A DNA stretch of 64,000 nt, taken from positions 434,001 through 498,000 of the forward strand of contig NZ_CP027712.1 of assembly GCF_003945765.1 (NCBI RefSeq). The letters are read 5' to 3'. The notes beneath the pieces were generated by a model that saw only the letters and a program-made list of their open reading frames with translations, ran no database searches and was not told the DNA's origin. Position numbers and translations under genes: made by a program. This DNA is from Pseudomonas chlororaphis subsp. chlororaphis (GTDB taxonomy: Bacteria; Pseudomonadota; Gammaproteobacteria; Pseudomonadales; Pseudomonadaceae). Positions 18,929 through 28,079 of the stretch are shown in pieces (position 1 is the first letter of the stretch; each line of letters starts with the position of its first letter).

Positions 18929-20392
18929 ATGTCCACGGCCAGCGATAGCTCCAAACCCCTGATCGAACGGCGCTCGATCAACTACATCCCCGAGGCTGAA
19001 CGCCACGGCAAGCTCTACAGCCAGTTCACCCTGTGGTTGGGGGCTAACCTGCAGATCACGGCCATTGTTACTGGCGCTCTGGCGGTGGTGCTGGGCGGTG
19101 ATGTGTTCTGGTCGCTGATCGGCTTGCTCATCGGGCAACTGCTGGGCGGCGGTGTGATGGCGTTGCACGCGGCGCAAGGGCCCAAGCTCGGCCTGCCGCA
19201 GATGATCTCCAGTCGGGTTCAGTTCGGCGTCTATGGCGCGGCCATTCCGATCGTCCTGGTCTGCCTGATGTACCTGGGCTTCACCGCCACCGGCACGGTG
19301 CTTTCCGGCCAGGCGCTGGGCCAGCTGTTCGGGGTCAGCGACAGTGTCGGCATCCTGATCTTCGCCAGCGTCATCGTGCTGGTCACGGTGCTCGGCTACC
19401 GGGTGATCCATTTCATCGGTCGCGCCGCCAGCGTCATTGGCGTGATCGCTTTCGTTTATCTGTTCAGTCGCCTGATGAGTCAGACCGACATTGGCGCACT
19501 CCTGGAAATCCGCCACTTCAGCTGGAGCAGCTTCCTGCTCGCGGTGTCGCTCGCCGCGTCCTGGCAGATCGCCTTCGGCCCCTACGTGGCCGACTATTCG
19601 CGCTACCTGCCGAGCAAGACCTCTTCGGTGAAAACCTTCCTCGCCGCTGGCGCGGGCTCGGTGATCGGCGCGCAGGTGGCGATGATCCTCGGCGTGTTCG
19701 CCGCGGCCATGGCCGACGGGCAGTTCGCCGGTCACGAAGTGGCCTACATCGTCGGTCTGGGTGGCAGCGGTGCCACCGCCGCGCTGCTGTACTTCAGCAT
19801 CGCCTTCGGCAAGGTCACCATCTCGACGCTGAACTCCTACGGCAGCTTCATGTGCATCGCCACCATCATCAGTGGCTTCCGTGGCCACCTGGAAGTGACG
19901 CGCTTGCAACGCCTGGTGTTCGTGCTGGTCATCGTCGGTACTGCGACCCTGATCGCCTTGCTCGGCCAGCACTCGTTCCTCGGTGCGTTCAAGTCTTTCA
20001 TCCTCTTCCTGCTGGCCTTCTTCACCCCGTGGAGCGCGGTCAACCTGGTGGACTACTACTGCATCACCCGCGAGCACTATGACGTGCCGGCGCTGGCCGA
20101 TCCGAACGGTCGCTACGGCCGCTGGAACATCCTCGGTATCAGCGTCTATGTGATCGGTGTGCTGGTGCAGCTGCCGTTCATCGCCACCAAGTTCTACACC
20201 GGCCCGCTGGTGGAAGCCCTGGGTGGCGTGGATATCTCCTGGATCGTCGGCCTGGTGGTTCCCGCGGCGCTGTATTACGTCTGCGCGAAGAAATGGCATG
20301 GCGCCGTACCCGATCGCCTGATCCTGCCGGTAGAGCAGGACTCGATCACAGAACAAAAGCTGAGTGGGGCAGGCCGCGCTACCGCGGTCTAG
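18929..20392 (+). CDS. NCS1-family permease, probable urocanate transporter
   Basis: Inner-membrane transporter of the cytosine/purine/uracil/thiamine/allantoin (NCS1, CodB-like) family: 487 residues with about twelve hydrophobic segments, an N-terminal NYIPEAERHGKLYSQFTLWLGAN block and SWQIAFGPYVADYSRYLP in the middle. In P. fluorescens SBW25 the equivalent position is, as I recall, occupied by the urocanate-specific transporter named HutTu. The specificity here is inferred from context only. ATG 18929 follows a GGGAG site overlapped by a Crc motif, consistent with repression when better carbon sources are present. Confidence 0.88.
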   Translation: MSTASDSSKPLIERRSINYIPEAERHGKLYSQFTLWLGANLQITAIVTGALAVVLGGDVFWSLIGLLIGQLLGGGVMALHAAQGPKLGLPQMISSRVQFGVYGAAIPIVLVCLMYLGFTATGTVLSGQALGQLFGVSDSVGILIFASVIVLVTVLGYRVIHFIGRAASVIGVIAFVYLFSRLMSQTDIGALLEIRHFSWSSFLLAVSLAASWQIAFGPYVADYSRYLPSKTSSVKTFLAAGAGSVIGAQVAMILGVFAAAMADGQFAGHEVAYIVGLGGSGATAALLYFSIAFGKVTISTLNSYGSFMCIATIISGFRGHLEVTRLQRLVFVLVIVGTATLIALLGQHSFLGAFKSFILFLLAFFTPWSAVNLVDYYCITREHYDVPALADPNGRYGRWNILGISVYVIGVLVQLPFIATKFYTGPLVEALGGVDISWIVGLVVPAALYYVCAKKWHGAVPDRLILPVEQDSITEQKLSGAGRATAV

Positions 20393-20466
20393 ACCTGATT
20401 GGACGTGGACGGGCTGGATGCCTCTTGACTGCCGTAATCCATTTCAATGATTGGGAGCGTCACACA

Positions 20467-21435
20467 ATGAAAATGAATAAGACCCTGCTGACCACTTTGC
20501 TTTCCATGGGCCTGCTGGCCAGCGCCGGCGCTACCCAGGCGGCCGGCTGGTGCGAGTCCGGCAAACCGGTGAAATTCGCCGGCCTGAACTGGGAAAGTGG
20601 CATGTTGCTGACCGACGTGCTGCAAGTGGTCCTGGAAAAAGGCTACGGCTGCAAGACCGACAGCCTGCCAGGCAACTCCATCACCATGGAGAACGCCCTG
20701 AGTAGCAATGACATCCAGGTTTTCGCCGAGGAATGGGTCGGTCGCAGCGAGGTCTGGAACAAGGCCGAGAAGGCCGGCAAGGTGGTCGGCGTCGGCGCCC
20801 CGGTGGTGGGCGCCATCGAAGGCTGGTACGTGCCGCGCTACGTGATCGAAGGCGATGCCAAGCGCAAGCTGGAAGCCAAGGCCCCGGACCTGAAGAGCAT
20901 CGCCGATTTGGGCAAGTACGCCAGCGTATTCAAGGACCCGGAAGAGCCGAGCAAGGGCCGTTTCTATAACTGCCCGGCCGGCTGGACCTGCGAGCTGGAC
21001 AACAGCGAGATGCTGAAAAGCTACGGCTTGGAAAGCAGCTACACCAACTTCCGCCCAGGCACCGGCCCGGCGCTGGATGCCGCGGTGCTGTCGAGCTACA
21101 AGCGTGGCGAACCGATCCTGTTCTACTACTGGTCGCCAACCCCGCTGATGGGCCAGGTCGACCTGGTGAAGCTGGAAGAAAAGCCGGGCGTGGACAAGAG
21201 CGTGACCATCAAGGTCGGCCTGTCCAAGACCTTCCACGAGGAAGCGCCTGAGCTGGTGGCCGTGCTGGAAAAGGTCAACCTGCCGATCGACCTGCTCAAC
21301 CAGAATCTGGGCCGGATGGCGAAGGAACGTATCGAATCGCCGAAGCTGGCGAAAATTTTCCTCAAGGAACATCCTGAAGTCTGGCACGCATGGGTGAGCG
21401 ACGACGCAGCCAAGAAAATCGACGCGGCCTTGTAG
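20467..21435 (+). CDS. hutX: ABC transporter periplasmic binding protein HutX (ProX/OpuAC-like)
   Basis: Substrate-binding component of the histidine-inducible importer HutXWV; it captures ligand in the periplasm. It is 322 residues with a signal peptide MKMNKTLLTTLLSMGLLASAGATQA. The mature domain has the glycine-betaine-binding-protein fold pattern (FAGLNWESGMLLTDVLQVVLEKGYGC ... FAEEWVGRSEVW) and four cysteines in two close pairs that could form disulfides. The family ancestrally binds betaine or proline; the hut members are linked to histidine uptake. ATG 20467 was chosen for the clean signal peptide; an upstream in-frame ATG at 20293 lies inside the permease gene. Confidence 0.93.
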   Translation: MKMNKTLLTTLLSMGLLASAGATQAAGWCESGKPVKFAGLNWESGMLLTDVLQVVLEKGYGCKTDSLPGNSITMENALSSNDIQVFAEEWVGRSEVWNKAEKAGKVVGVGAPVVGAIEGWYVPRYVIEGDAKRKLEAKAPDLKSIADLGKYASVFKDPEEPSKGRFYNCPAGWTCELDNSEMLKSYGLESSYTNFRPGTGPALDAAVLSSYKRGEPILFYYWSPTPLMGQVDLVKLEEKPGVDKSVTIKVGLSKTFHEEAPELVAVLEKVNLPIDLLNQNLGRMAKERIESPKLAKIFLKEHPEVWHAWVSDDAAKKIDAAL

Positions 21436-21506
21436 GTAGAGCCTTCCCGGCTGCCTGAGCGGTAGCCGGGAGCTTCACCACAACCCACTTGATCGAGAGT
21501 CTCTCT

Positions 21507-22358
21507 ATGTTTCCTGAAAGCTTCACCTTTTCCATCGCCGACTGGGTCAACGGTTGGGTCGATTCGCTGGTGACCAACTACGGCGATGTATTCCGCCACA
21601 TCTCCGATACCCTGCTGTGGGCCATCGTCAACCTCGAAGGCCTGCTGCGCCTGGCGCCCTGGTGGCTGATGCTGGCGATCGTCGGCGGCATCGCCTGGCA
21701 TTCGACCCGCAAGCTGGTGACCACCGCGGTGATCGTCGGCCTGCTGTTCCTGGTGGGCGCGGTCGGCCTGTGGGACAAGCTGATGCAGACCCTGGCGCTG
21801 ATGCTGGTGGCGACCTTCATTTCGGTGTTGATCGGCATTCCCCTGGGGATCCTCTCGGCGCGCAGCAATCGCCTGCGTTCGGTGCTGATGCCGCTCTTGG
21901 ACATCATGCAGACCATGCCGAGCTTCGTGTACCTGATCCCGGTGCTGATGCTGTTCGGCCTGGGCAAGGTGCCGGCGATCTTCGCCACCGTGATCTACGC
22001 CGCGCCGCCGCTGATCCGCCTGACCGACCTGGGCATTCGCCAGGTCGACGGCGAAGTCATGGAGGCGATCAACGCCTTCGGCGCCAACCGCTGGCAGCAA
22101 CTGTTCGGCGTGCAACTGCCGCTGGCCCTGCCGAGCATCATGGCCGGGATCAACCAGACCACCATGATGGCCCTGTCGATGGTGGTGATCGCCTCGATGA
22201 TCGGTGCCCGTGGCCTGGGCGAAGACGTGCTGGTGGGCATCCAGACCCTCAACGTCGGCCGTGGCCTGGAAGCCGGCCTGGCGATCGTGATTCTGGCCGT
22301 GGTCATCGACCGTATTACCCAAGCCTATGGTCGTCCACGCCATGAGGTGAGCAAATGA
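21507..22358 (+). CDS. hutW: ABC transporter permease HutW
   Basis: Membrane permease of HutXWV, 283 residues, ProW-like. Six or so hydrophobic segments are visible, and the EAA cytoplasmic loop reads EAINAFGANRWQQLFGVQLPLALPSIMAGI, which docks on the ATPase. The ATG at 21507 starts MFPESFTFSIADWVNGWVD; an in-frame TTG at 21489 has no better ribosome-binding site. It overlaps hutV by 4 bases (ATGA). Confidence 0.93.
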   Translation: MFPESFTFSIADWVNGWVDSLVTNYGDVFRHISDTLLWAIVNLEGLLRLAPWWLMLAIVGGIAWHSTRKLVTTAVIVGLLFLVGAVGLWDKLMQTLALMLVATFISVLIGIPLGILSARSNRLRSVLMPLLDIMQTMPSFVYLIPVLMLFGLGKVPAIFATVIYAAPPLIRLTDLGIRQVDGEVMEAINAFGANRWQQLFGVQLPLALPSIMAGINQTTMMALSMVVIASMIGARGLGEDVLVGIQTLNVGRGLEAGLAIVILAVVIDRITQAYGRPRHEVSK

Positions 22359-23185
22359 ACGATGCAATCGTGAGCAAGATCGAAGTCAAGAACGTCTTCA
22401 AGATTTTCGGCAACCGTTCGGCCGACGCGCTGAACATGATTCGCCAGAACAAGACCAAGGACCAGGTGCTGGCCGAGACCGGTTGCGTGGTCGGGGTCAA
22501 CGACCTGTCGCTGAGCATCGGCACTGGCGAGATCTTCGTGATCATGGGCCTGTCCGGCTCCGGCAAGTCGACCCTGGTGCGCCACTTCAACCGCCTGATC
22601 GACCCGACCAGCGGCGCGATCCTGGTGGATGGCGTGGACATCCTGCAATACGACATGGAAGCCCTGCGCGAATTTCGCCGGCACAAGATCAGCATGGTGT
22701 TCCAGAGCTTCGGCCTGCTGCCACACAAGACCGTGCTGGAAAACACCGCCTACGGCCTCAAGGTGCGGGGCGAGAGCAAGGAAGTCTGCACCGAGCGCGC
22801 GCTGCACTGGATCAACACCGTGGGCCTCAAGGGCTACGAGAACAAGTACCCGCACCAGCTGTCCGGCGGCATGCGCCAGCGCGTCGGCCTGGCCCGCGCC
22901 CTGGCGGCGGACACCGACATCATCCTGATGGACGAGGCCTTCAGCGCCCTCGACCCGCTGATCCGCGCCGAGATGCAGGACCAGCTGCTGGAGCTGCAAA
23001 AGACCCTGCACAAGACCATCGTCTTCATTACCCACGACCTCGACGAGGCCGTGCGCATCGGCAACCGCATCGCGATCCTCAAGGATGGCCGGCTGATCCA
23101 GGTCGGCACGCCGAAAGAGATCCTGCATTCGCCGGCGGACGAGTATGTCGACCGTTTCGTGCAGCGACGCGCGGCGGTGGTTTAA
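22355..23185 (+). CDS. hutV: ABC transporter ATPase HutV
   Basis: Nucleotide-binding subunit of HutXWV, 276 residues. Walker A is GLSGSGKST (65-73), the Q-loop is MVFQSFGLLPHKTVLEN, the signature LSGGMRQRVGLARAL, Walker B IILMDEAFSALD and the switch histidine is in FITHDLDEA. It has the ProV-type N-terminal extension but lacks the C-terminal CBS domains of osmoregulated ProV/OpuA, so it is not expected to be osmosensory. Its start overlaps the hutW stop. Confidence 0.95.
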   Translation: MNDAIVSKIEVKNVFKIFGNRSADALNMIRQNKTKDQVLAETGCVVGVNDLSLSIGTGEIFVIMGLSGSGKSTLVRHFNRLIDPTSGAILVDGVDILQYDMEALREFRRHKISMVFQSFGLLPHKTVLENTAYGLKVRGESKEVCTERALHWINTVGLKGYENKYPHQLSGGMRQRVGLARALAADTDIILMDEAFSALDPLIRAEMQDQLLELQKTLHKTIVFITHDLDEAVRIGNRIAILKDGRLIQVGTPKEILHSPADEYVDRFVQRRAAVV

Positions 23186-23206
23186 AGGCTTGGGGCGGGC
23201 CTCTCC

Positions 23207-23239
23207 CCTGTAGGAGCGAGGCTTGCCCGCGAAGGCGGC
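23207..23239. repeat. Single REP, family B
   Basis: CCTGTAGGAGCGAGGCTTGCCCGCGAAGGCGG, one half of the paired REP seen elsewhere, lies between hutV and hutH1. Confidence 0.8.
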
Positions 23240-23283
23240 GGTAAAGCTGCATCAATGTTCAGGTTGTACCCGTGAGGTCGAAG

Positions 23284-24807
23284 ATGTCGCAGGCTGAAAA
23301 AATCGTTATCGCCGACGCCCCGCTGCGTTGGCAGGATGTGGTCGCCGTGGCCCGGCATGGCGCGCAGCTCGAGCTGTCGGCCCAGGCCTGGGCGCGTATC
23401 GAGAATGCCCAGGCCATTGTCCAGCGCATCGTCGTCAGCGGCGAACGCGCCTATGGCATCAACACCGGTCTTGGCGCGCTGTGCAACGTTTCGCTGCAGG
23501 ACGAACAGCTCAGCCAGCTGTCGCGCAACACCCTGCTCAGCCATGCCTGTGGCGTGGGTGCGCCGCTGGCCGACGAGCAGACCCGGGCGATCATGTGCGC
23601 GGCTGTCGTCAACTACAGCCACGGCAAGTCCGGCCTGCATCGCCGCGTGGTCGAGGCGCTGCTGGCCCTGCTCAATCGCGGTATCACCCCGCAGGTACCG
23701 TCCCAGGGGTCGGTGGGTTACCTGACCCACATGGCCCATATCAGCATCGCCTTGCTCGGTGTCGGCCAGGTCAGCTACCGCGGGCAGGTCGTGTCGGCCG
23801 AGCAGGCGCTGGCGGCGGAAGGCCTGGAACCGGTGCAACTGGGGGCCAAGGACGGTCTGTGCCTGGTCAACGGTACGCCGTGCATGACCGGCCTGAGTTG
23901 CCTGGCCCTGGCCGATGCCACGCGCCTGCTGCAATGGGCCGACGTGATCGGCGCCATGAGCTTCGAGGCCCAGCGCGGGCAGATCGCCGCGTTCGACGTC
24001 GAGATCATCGCGCTCAAGCCGCACCCGGGCATGCAGCAGGTCGGCATCAACCTGCGCGCCTTGCTCGACGGCAGCGAAGTGATTGCCGCCAGCAAAGGCA
24101 TCCGCACCCAGGATGCCCTGAGCATCCGTTCCATCCCGCAGGTTCACGGCGCCGCCCGCGATCAGCTGGCGCACGCGACGCAGCAGGTCGAAACCGAGCT
24201 CAACTCGGTCACCGATAACCCGATGGTGCTGGGCACTCCTGACAACTACCGGGTGATGTCCCAGGCCAACCCCCACGGCCAGTCGGTGGCTTTGGCGGCG
24301 GACCTGCTGGCGATCGCCATGGCCGAGATCGGCTCGATCGCCGAGCGCCGCCTGGACCGCCTGATCAACCCCCATGTCAGTGGTTTGCCGGCGTTCCTGG
24401 TGAGCAACCCCGGGGTCAACTCCGGGATGATGATCGTCCAGTACGTCGCTGCCTCGCTGTGCGCGGAAAACCGCCAGCTGGCGCAACCGGCGGTGCTCGA
24501 CAACTACGTCACCTCCGGCCTGCAGGAAGACCACCTGAGCCTGGGCACCAACGCCGCGCTGAAGCTTTCCCGCGCGCTGGAAAACTGCACCCAGATCCTC
24601 GCCATCGAATACCTGCTGGCGGCCCAGGCCTTCGAATTTCTCAAGGAGCAGCGTTTCGGTGCCGGCACAGATGCGGCCTGGAAGCTCCTGCGCCAGCGGG
24701 TTCCGGCCTATGACCAGGACCGCTGGTTGGCCCCGGACATCGCCAGCGCGGCGGCGCTGCTCAAGGCTCCCGCCTTGCTGCAGGAGGTTTTACCGGGCGT
24801 GCGCTGA
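23284..24807 (+). CDS. hutH1: HutH1: histidine/aromatic ammonia-lyase family paralogue lacking the MIO triad
   Basis: A full-length 507-residue member of the HAL/PAL/TAL family. It retains AYGINTGLG (Tyr53 equivalent), LLSHACGVG (His83), LVNGTP (Asn195), the Arg of SIRS and QEDH (Glu414). The segment that should read GSVG-ASG-D is GSVGYLTHMAH: residues 142-145 run directly into Y146, so the Ala-Ser-Gly that cyclises to the MIO cofactor is missing. The active-site Tyr280 (QDPYSLR in HutH2) is Leu279 (QDALSIR), and Phe329 (GNFHAEP) is Pro. The frame is intact and codon use is normal, so it is under selection but probably does not deaminate histidine by the usual route. ATG 23284 is chosen over GTG 23272. 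Confidence 0.9.
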   Translation: MSQAEKIVIADAPLRWQDVVAVARHGAQLELSAQAWARIENAQAIVQRIVVSGERAYGINTGLGALCNVSLQDEQLSQLSRNTLLSHACGVGAPLADEQTRAIMCAAVVNYSHGKSGLHRRVVEALLALLNRGITPQVPSQGSVGYLTHMAHISIALLGVGQVSYRGQVVSAEQALAAEGLEPVQLGAKDGLCLVNGTPCMTGLSCLALADATRLLQWADVIGAMSFEAQRGQIAAFDVEIIALKPHPGMQQVGINLRALLDGSEVIAASKGIRTQDALSIRSIPQVHGAARDQLAHATQQVETELNSVTDNPMVLGTPDNYRVMSQANPHGQSVALAADLLAIAMAEIGSIAERRLDRLINPHVSGLPAFLVSNPGVNSGMMIVQYVAASLCAENRQLAQPAVLDNYVTSGLQEDHLSLGTNAALKLSRALENCTQILAIEYLLAAQAFEFLKEQRFGAGTDAAWKLLRQRVPAYDQDRWLAPDIASAAALLKAPALLQEVLPGVR

Positions 24808-24936
24808 ACCGCGCCCTGCAATAACAGGATTTTCCAAGACAACGGTTTCCACGAAAAACCAGCGTGCCAAGGCGCCACTCGCTCACAAACGGCGGGCTGC
24901 GACGGACAACGGAAGCTTCCGGAGCGACTGGTAGTT

Positions 24937-24944
24937 AATAACAA
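24937..24944 (+). promoter_or_regulatory. Hfq/Crc motif upstream of hutH2
   Basis: AATAACAA fits AANAANAA and lies 6 bases before the AAAAGGAG ribosome-binding site of hutH2. Confidence 0.6.
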
Positions 24945-24965
24945 ACTCTCAAAAGGAGCATAAAT

Positions 24966-26498
24966 GTGACTGCGCTAAATCTGATTCCCGGCCAACTGAC
25001 CCTGGCCCAACTGCGTGCCGTCTACCAACAGCCGGTAACCCTCAGCCTCGATAACAGCGCCTCGGCACAGATCGACGCCAGCGTCGCCTGTGTCGAGCAG
25101 ATCCTTGTCGAGAACCGCACCGCCTACGGCATCAACACCGGTTTCGGCCTGCTGGCCTCGACCCGTATCGCCAGCGAAGACCTGGAAAACCTCCAGCGCT
25201 CCCTGGTGCTGTCCCATGCCGCCGGTGTCGGCGAGCCGATCAGCGACGCCTTGGTGCGCCTGGTTATGGTGCTCAAGGTCAACAGCCTGAGCCGTGGTTT
25301 CTCCGGTATCCGCCGCCAGGTGATCGACGCGCTGATCGCCCTGGTCAACGCCGAGGTCTACCCGCATATCCCGCTCAAGGGTTCGGTGGGCGCTTCCGGC
25401 GACCTCGCGCCGCTGGCCCATATGTCCCTGGTGCTGCTGGGTGAAGGCAAGGCCCGTTATAAAGGCCAATGGCTGGACGCCACCGAAGCCCTGAGCGTGG
25501 CCGGCCTCAAGCCGATGACCCTGGCGGCCAAGGAAGGCCTGGCGCTGCTCAACGGCACCCAGGTTTCCACCGCTTTTGCCCTGCGCGGCCTGTTCGAAGG
25601 CGAAGACCTGTTCGCCGGCGCCCTGGCCTGCGGCGGCCTGACCGTCGAGGCGGTGCTGGGCTCGCGTTCGCCGTTCGATGCGCGGATTCATGCCGCCCGT
25701 GGCCAGAAAGGCCAGATCGACGCCGCCGCGGCTTACCGCGACCTGCTGGGCGACAGCAGCGAAGTCTCCAAGTCGCACCAGAACTGCGACAAGGTGCAGG
25801 ACCCGTACTCCCTGCGCTGCCAGCCACAGGTCATGGGCGCCTGCCTGACCCAGTTCCGCCAGGCCGCCGAGGTGCTGGTGGTCGAAGCCAACGCCGTGTC
25901 GGATAACCCACTGGTGTTCGCCGCCGAGGGCGATGTGATCTCCGGTGGCAACTTCCACGCCGAGCCGGTGGCCATGGCTGCCGACAACATGGCCCTGGCC
26001 ATCGCCGAAATCGGCTCCCTGAGCGAGCGCCGCATCTCGCTGATGATGGACAAGCACATGTCCCAGCTGCCGCCGTTCCTGGTGGCCAATGGCGGGGTCA
26101 ACTCCGGCTTCATGATCGCCCAGGTGACCGCCGCGGCCCTGGCCAGCGAAAACAAGGCGCTGGCCCATCCGCACTCGGTGGACAGCCTGCCTACTTCCGC
26201 CAACCAGGAAGACCATGTGTCCATGGCGCCCGCCGCTGGCAAGCGCCTGTGGGAAATGGCCGAAAACACCCGTGGCATCCTCGCCGTGGAATGGCTGGCG
26301 GCCTGCCAGGGCCTGGACCTGCGTGACGGCCTGAAGACCTCGACCAAGCTGGAAAAAGCCCGTGCCACCCTGCGTAGCAAAGTGCCGTTCTACGAGAAAG
26401 ACCGCTTCTTCGCCCCGGACATCAATGCCGCGAGCGAACTGTTGGCGTCCCGTTGCCTGAACGAGCTGCTGCCGGCCAAGTTGCTGCCGAGCCTGTAA
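24966..26498 (+). CDS. hutH2: Histidine ammonia-lyase (histidase)
   Basis: Removes ammonia from L-histidine to give trans-urocanate, the first step and the source of the HutC inducer. It is 510 residues, standard length. The MIO-forming A143-S144-G145 is present in [14 protein letters not shown], and the remaining active-site set is intact: [42 protein letters not shown]. The start is GTG 24966 with AAAAGGAG 7 bases upstream. It is the paralogue of the preceding hutH1 and is expected to carry the histidase activity alone. The 158 bases between them contain no gene. Confidence 0.97.
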   Translation: MTALNLIPGQLTLAQLRAVYQQPVTLSLDNSASAQIDASVACVEQILVENRTAYGINTGFGLLASTRIASEDLENLQRSLVLSHAAGVGEPISDALVRLVMVLKVNSLSRGFSGIRRQVIDALIALVNAEVYPHIPLKGSVGASGDLAPLAHMSLVLLGEGKARYKGQWLDATEALSVAGLKPMTLAAKEGLALLNGTQVSTAFALRGLFEGEDLFAGALACGGLTVEAVLGSRSPFDARIHAARGQKGQIDAAAAYRDLLGDSSEVSKSHQNCDKVQDPYSLRCQPQVMGACLTQFRQAAEVLVVEANAVSDNPLVFAAEGDVISGGNFHAEPVAMAADNMALAIAEIGSLSERRISLMMDKHMSQLPPFLVANGGVNSGFMIAQVTAAALASENKALAHPHSVDSLPTSANQEDHVSMAPAAGKRLWEMAENTRGILAVEWLAACQGLDLRDGLKTSTKLEKARATLRSKVPFYEKDRFFAPDINAASELLASRCLNELLPAKLLPSL

Positions 26499-26510
26499 CG
26501 ACCATGCCCG

Positions 26511-26612
26511 TAGCCGCTGCTGAGGTACGAAGCTGCGAAGCGGTCCGCAGGACCGCCGTCGGGGGCTGCTGCGCAGCCCATAGCAGCCTCGTACCTCGGC
26601 AGCGGCTACAGG
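26511..26612. repeat. Long inverted repeat, family A
   Basis: TAGCCGCTGCTGAGGTACGAAGCTGC and GCAGCCTCGTACCTCGGCAGCGGCTACAGG form near-perfect arms around a short interior that has its own inverted repeat. Located between hutH2 and hutT. Confidence 0.85.
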
Positions 26613-26632
26613 TGGTTCCGGTTTTCTCCGAT

Positions 26633-26640
26633 AAAAATAA
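26633..26640 (+). promoter_or_regulatory. Hfq/Crc motif upstream of hutT
   Basis: AAAAATAA fits AANAANAA and ends 2 bases before the TAGGA ribosome-binding site of hutT. Confidence 0.55.
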
Positions 26641-26653
26641 TTAGGAACGAGAA

Positions 26654-28063
26654 ATGCAACAGCAAGCTCAAGGATTGAAACGCGGGCTGTCCGCCCGACA
26701 TATTCGCTTCATGGCGCTGGGGTCGGCGATCGGCACCGGGCTGTTCTATGGTTCTGCCTCGGCCATCCAGATGGCCGGTCCCGCGGTCCTCCTGGCCTAC
26801 CTGATCGGTGGCGCCGCGGTGTTCATGGTGATGCGCGCGCTGGGCGAGATGGCCGTGCACAACCCGGTGTCCGGCTCGTTTGGCCACTACGCCAGCAATT
26901 ACCTGGGACCACTGCCGGGCTTTATCCTCGGCTGGACCTATGCCTTTGAAATGATCATCGTCTGCCTGGCCGACGTCACGGCCTTCGGCATCTATATGGG
27001 CTTCTGGTTTCCGGAAGTGGCGCGCTGGGTCTGGGTGCTTGGCATCGTGTTCCTGATCGGCGGCCTCAACCTGTGCAACGTCAAGGTCTTCGGCGAAATG
27101 GAGTTCTGGCTGTCGCTGCTGAAAGTCGGCGCGATTGTCGCGATGATCCTCGCCGGCTTCGGCATCATGTTGTTCGGTATCGGTTCGGCCAGCAACGAGC
27201 AGGCCACCGGGGTGGCCAACCTCTGGGCCCACGGCGGCTTCATGCCCCACGGCATCGGCGGCCTGATCGCTTCGTTCGCGGTGGTGATGTTCGCTTTTGG
27301 CGGCATCGAGATCATCGGTATCACCGCCGGTGAAGCCAAGGACCCGCAGCGGGTCATCCCCAAGGCGATCAACGCGGTGCCGATGCGCATCCTGCTGTTC
27401 TATGTGCTGACCCTGTTCGTACTGATGGCCATCTATCCATGGCCGCAGATCGGCAGCCAGGGCAGCCCGTTCGTGCAGATCTTCGACAACCTGGGCATCG
27501 GCTCGGCGGCGACCATCCTCAATATCGTGGTGATCTCGGCGGCGGTGTCGGCGATCAACAGCGACATCTTCGGCGCCGGACGCATGATGTACGGCCTGGC
27601 CCAGCAAGGGCAGGCGCCAAAAGGCTTTGCCCAACTGTCGAAACACGGCGTGCCGTGGATGACCGTGGTGGTCATGGGCGCCGCGCTGCTGGGCGGTGTG
27701 CTGCTGAACTACCTGATTCCGGAAAACGTGTTCCTGCTGATTGCCTCGATCGCTACTTTCGCCACGGTCTGGGTCTGGCTGATGATCCTGGTCACCCAGG
27801 TGGCCATGCGTCGCTCGATGAGCGCCGAGCAGGTTGCCCAACTGAAATTCCCGGTGCCGTTCTGGCCCTGGGCGCCGGCAGCCGCCATCGTGTTCATGCT
27901 GTTCGTCTTCGGCGTGCTGGGTTATTTCCCGGAAACCCAGGCGGCGCTGGCGGTGGGGGCGGTGTGGATCGTGCTGCTGGTGATCGCTTATCTGTTGTGG
28001 GTCAAGCCGGCCGCCGGTCAGGCGGTCCAGGTGCATCGCGACCCTTCTTTGTCCCATCGATAA
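26654..28063 (+). CDS. hutT: APC-family amino acid permease, probable histidine transporter HutT
   Basis: Amino acid-polyamine-organocation permease of 469 residues with twelve predicted membrane segments. It starts with the family signature [28 protein letters not shown] (cytoplasmic N-terminus into TM1) and has [21 protein letters not shown] in the middle. It resembles ProY/LysP-type permeases. In P. fluorescens the gene at this place is the high-affinity histidine-specific transporter; histidine specificity here rests on context. A Crc motif precedes the ribosome-binding site, and hutI follows 17 bases later. Confidence 0.92.
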   Translation: MQQQAQGLKRGLSARHIRFMALGSAIGTGLFYGSASAIQMAGPAVLLAYLIGGAAVFMVMRALGEMAVHNPVSGSFGHYASNYLGPLPGFILGWTYAFEMIIVCLADVTAFGIYMGFWFPEVARWVWVLGIVFLIGGLNLCNVKVFGEMEFWLSLLKVGAIVAMILAGFGIMLFGIGSASNEQATGVANLWAHGGFMPHGIGGLIASFAVVMFAFGGIEIIGITAGEAKDPQRVIPKAINAVPMRILLFYVLTLFVLMAIYPWPQIGSQGSPFVQIFDNLGIGSAATILNIVVISAAVSAINSDIFGAGRMMYGLAQQGQAPKGFAQLSKHGVPWMTVVVMGAALLGGVLLNYLIPENVFLLIASIATFATVWVWLMILVTQVAMRRSMSAEQVAQLKFPVPFWPWAPAAAIVFMLFVFGVLGYFPETQAALAVGAVWIVLLVIAYLLWVKPAAGQAVQVHRDPSLSHR

Positions 28064-28079
28064 CTAACGGAGTCCTCGG

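Noticed and set aside
23272..24807. Possibility that the missing ASG in hutH1 is a frameshift or pseudogene
   Set aside because: The reading frame is open and alignable to HutH2 on both sides of the gap, codon use is normal, and several other active-site residues are kept. A clean three-codon loss is the simplest reading.
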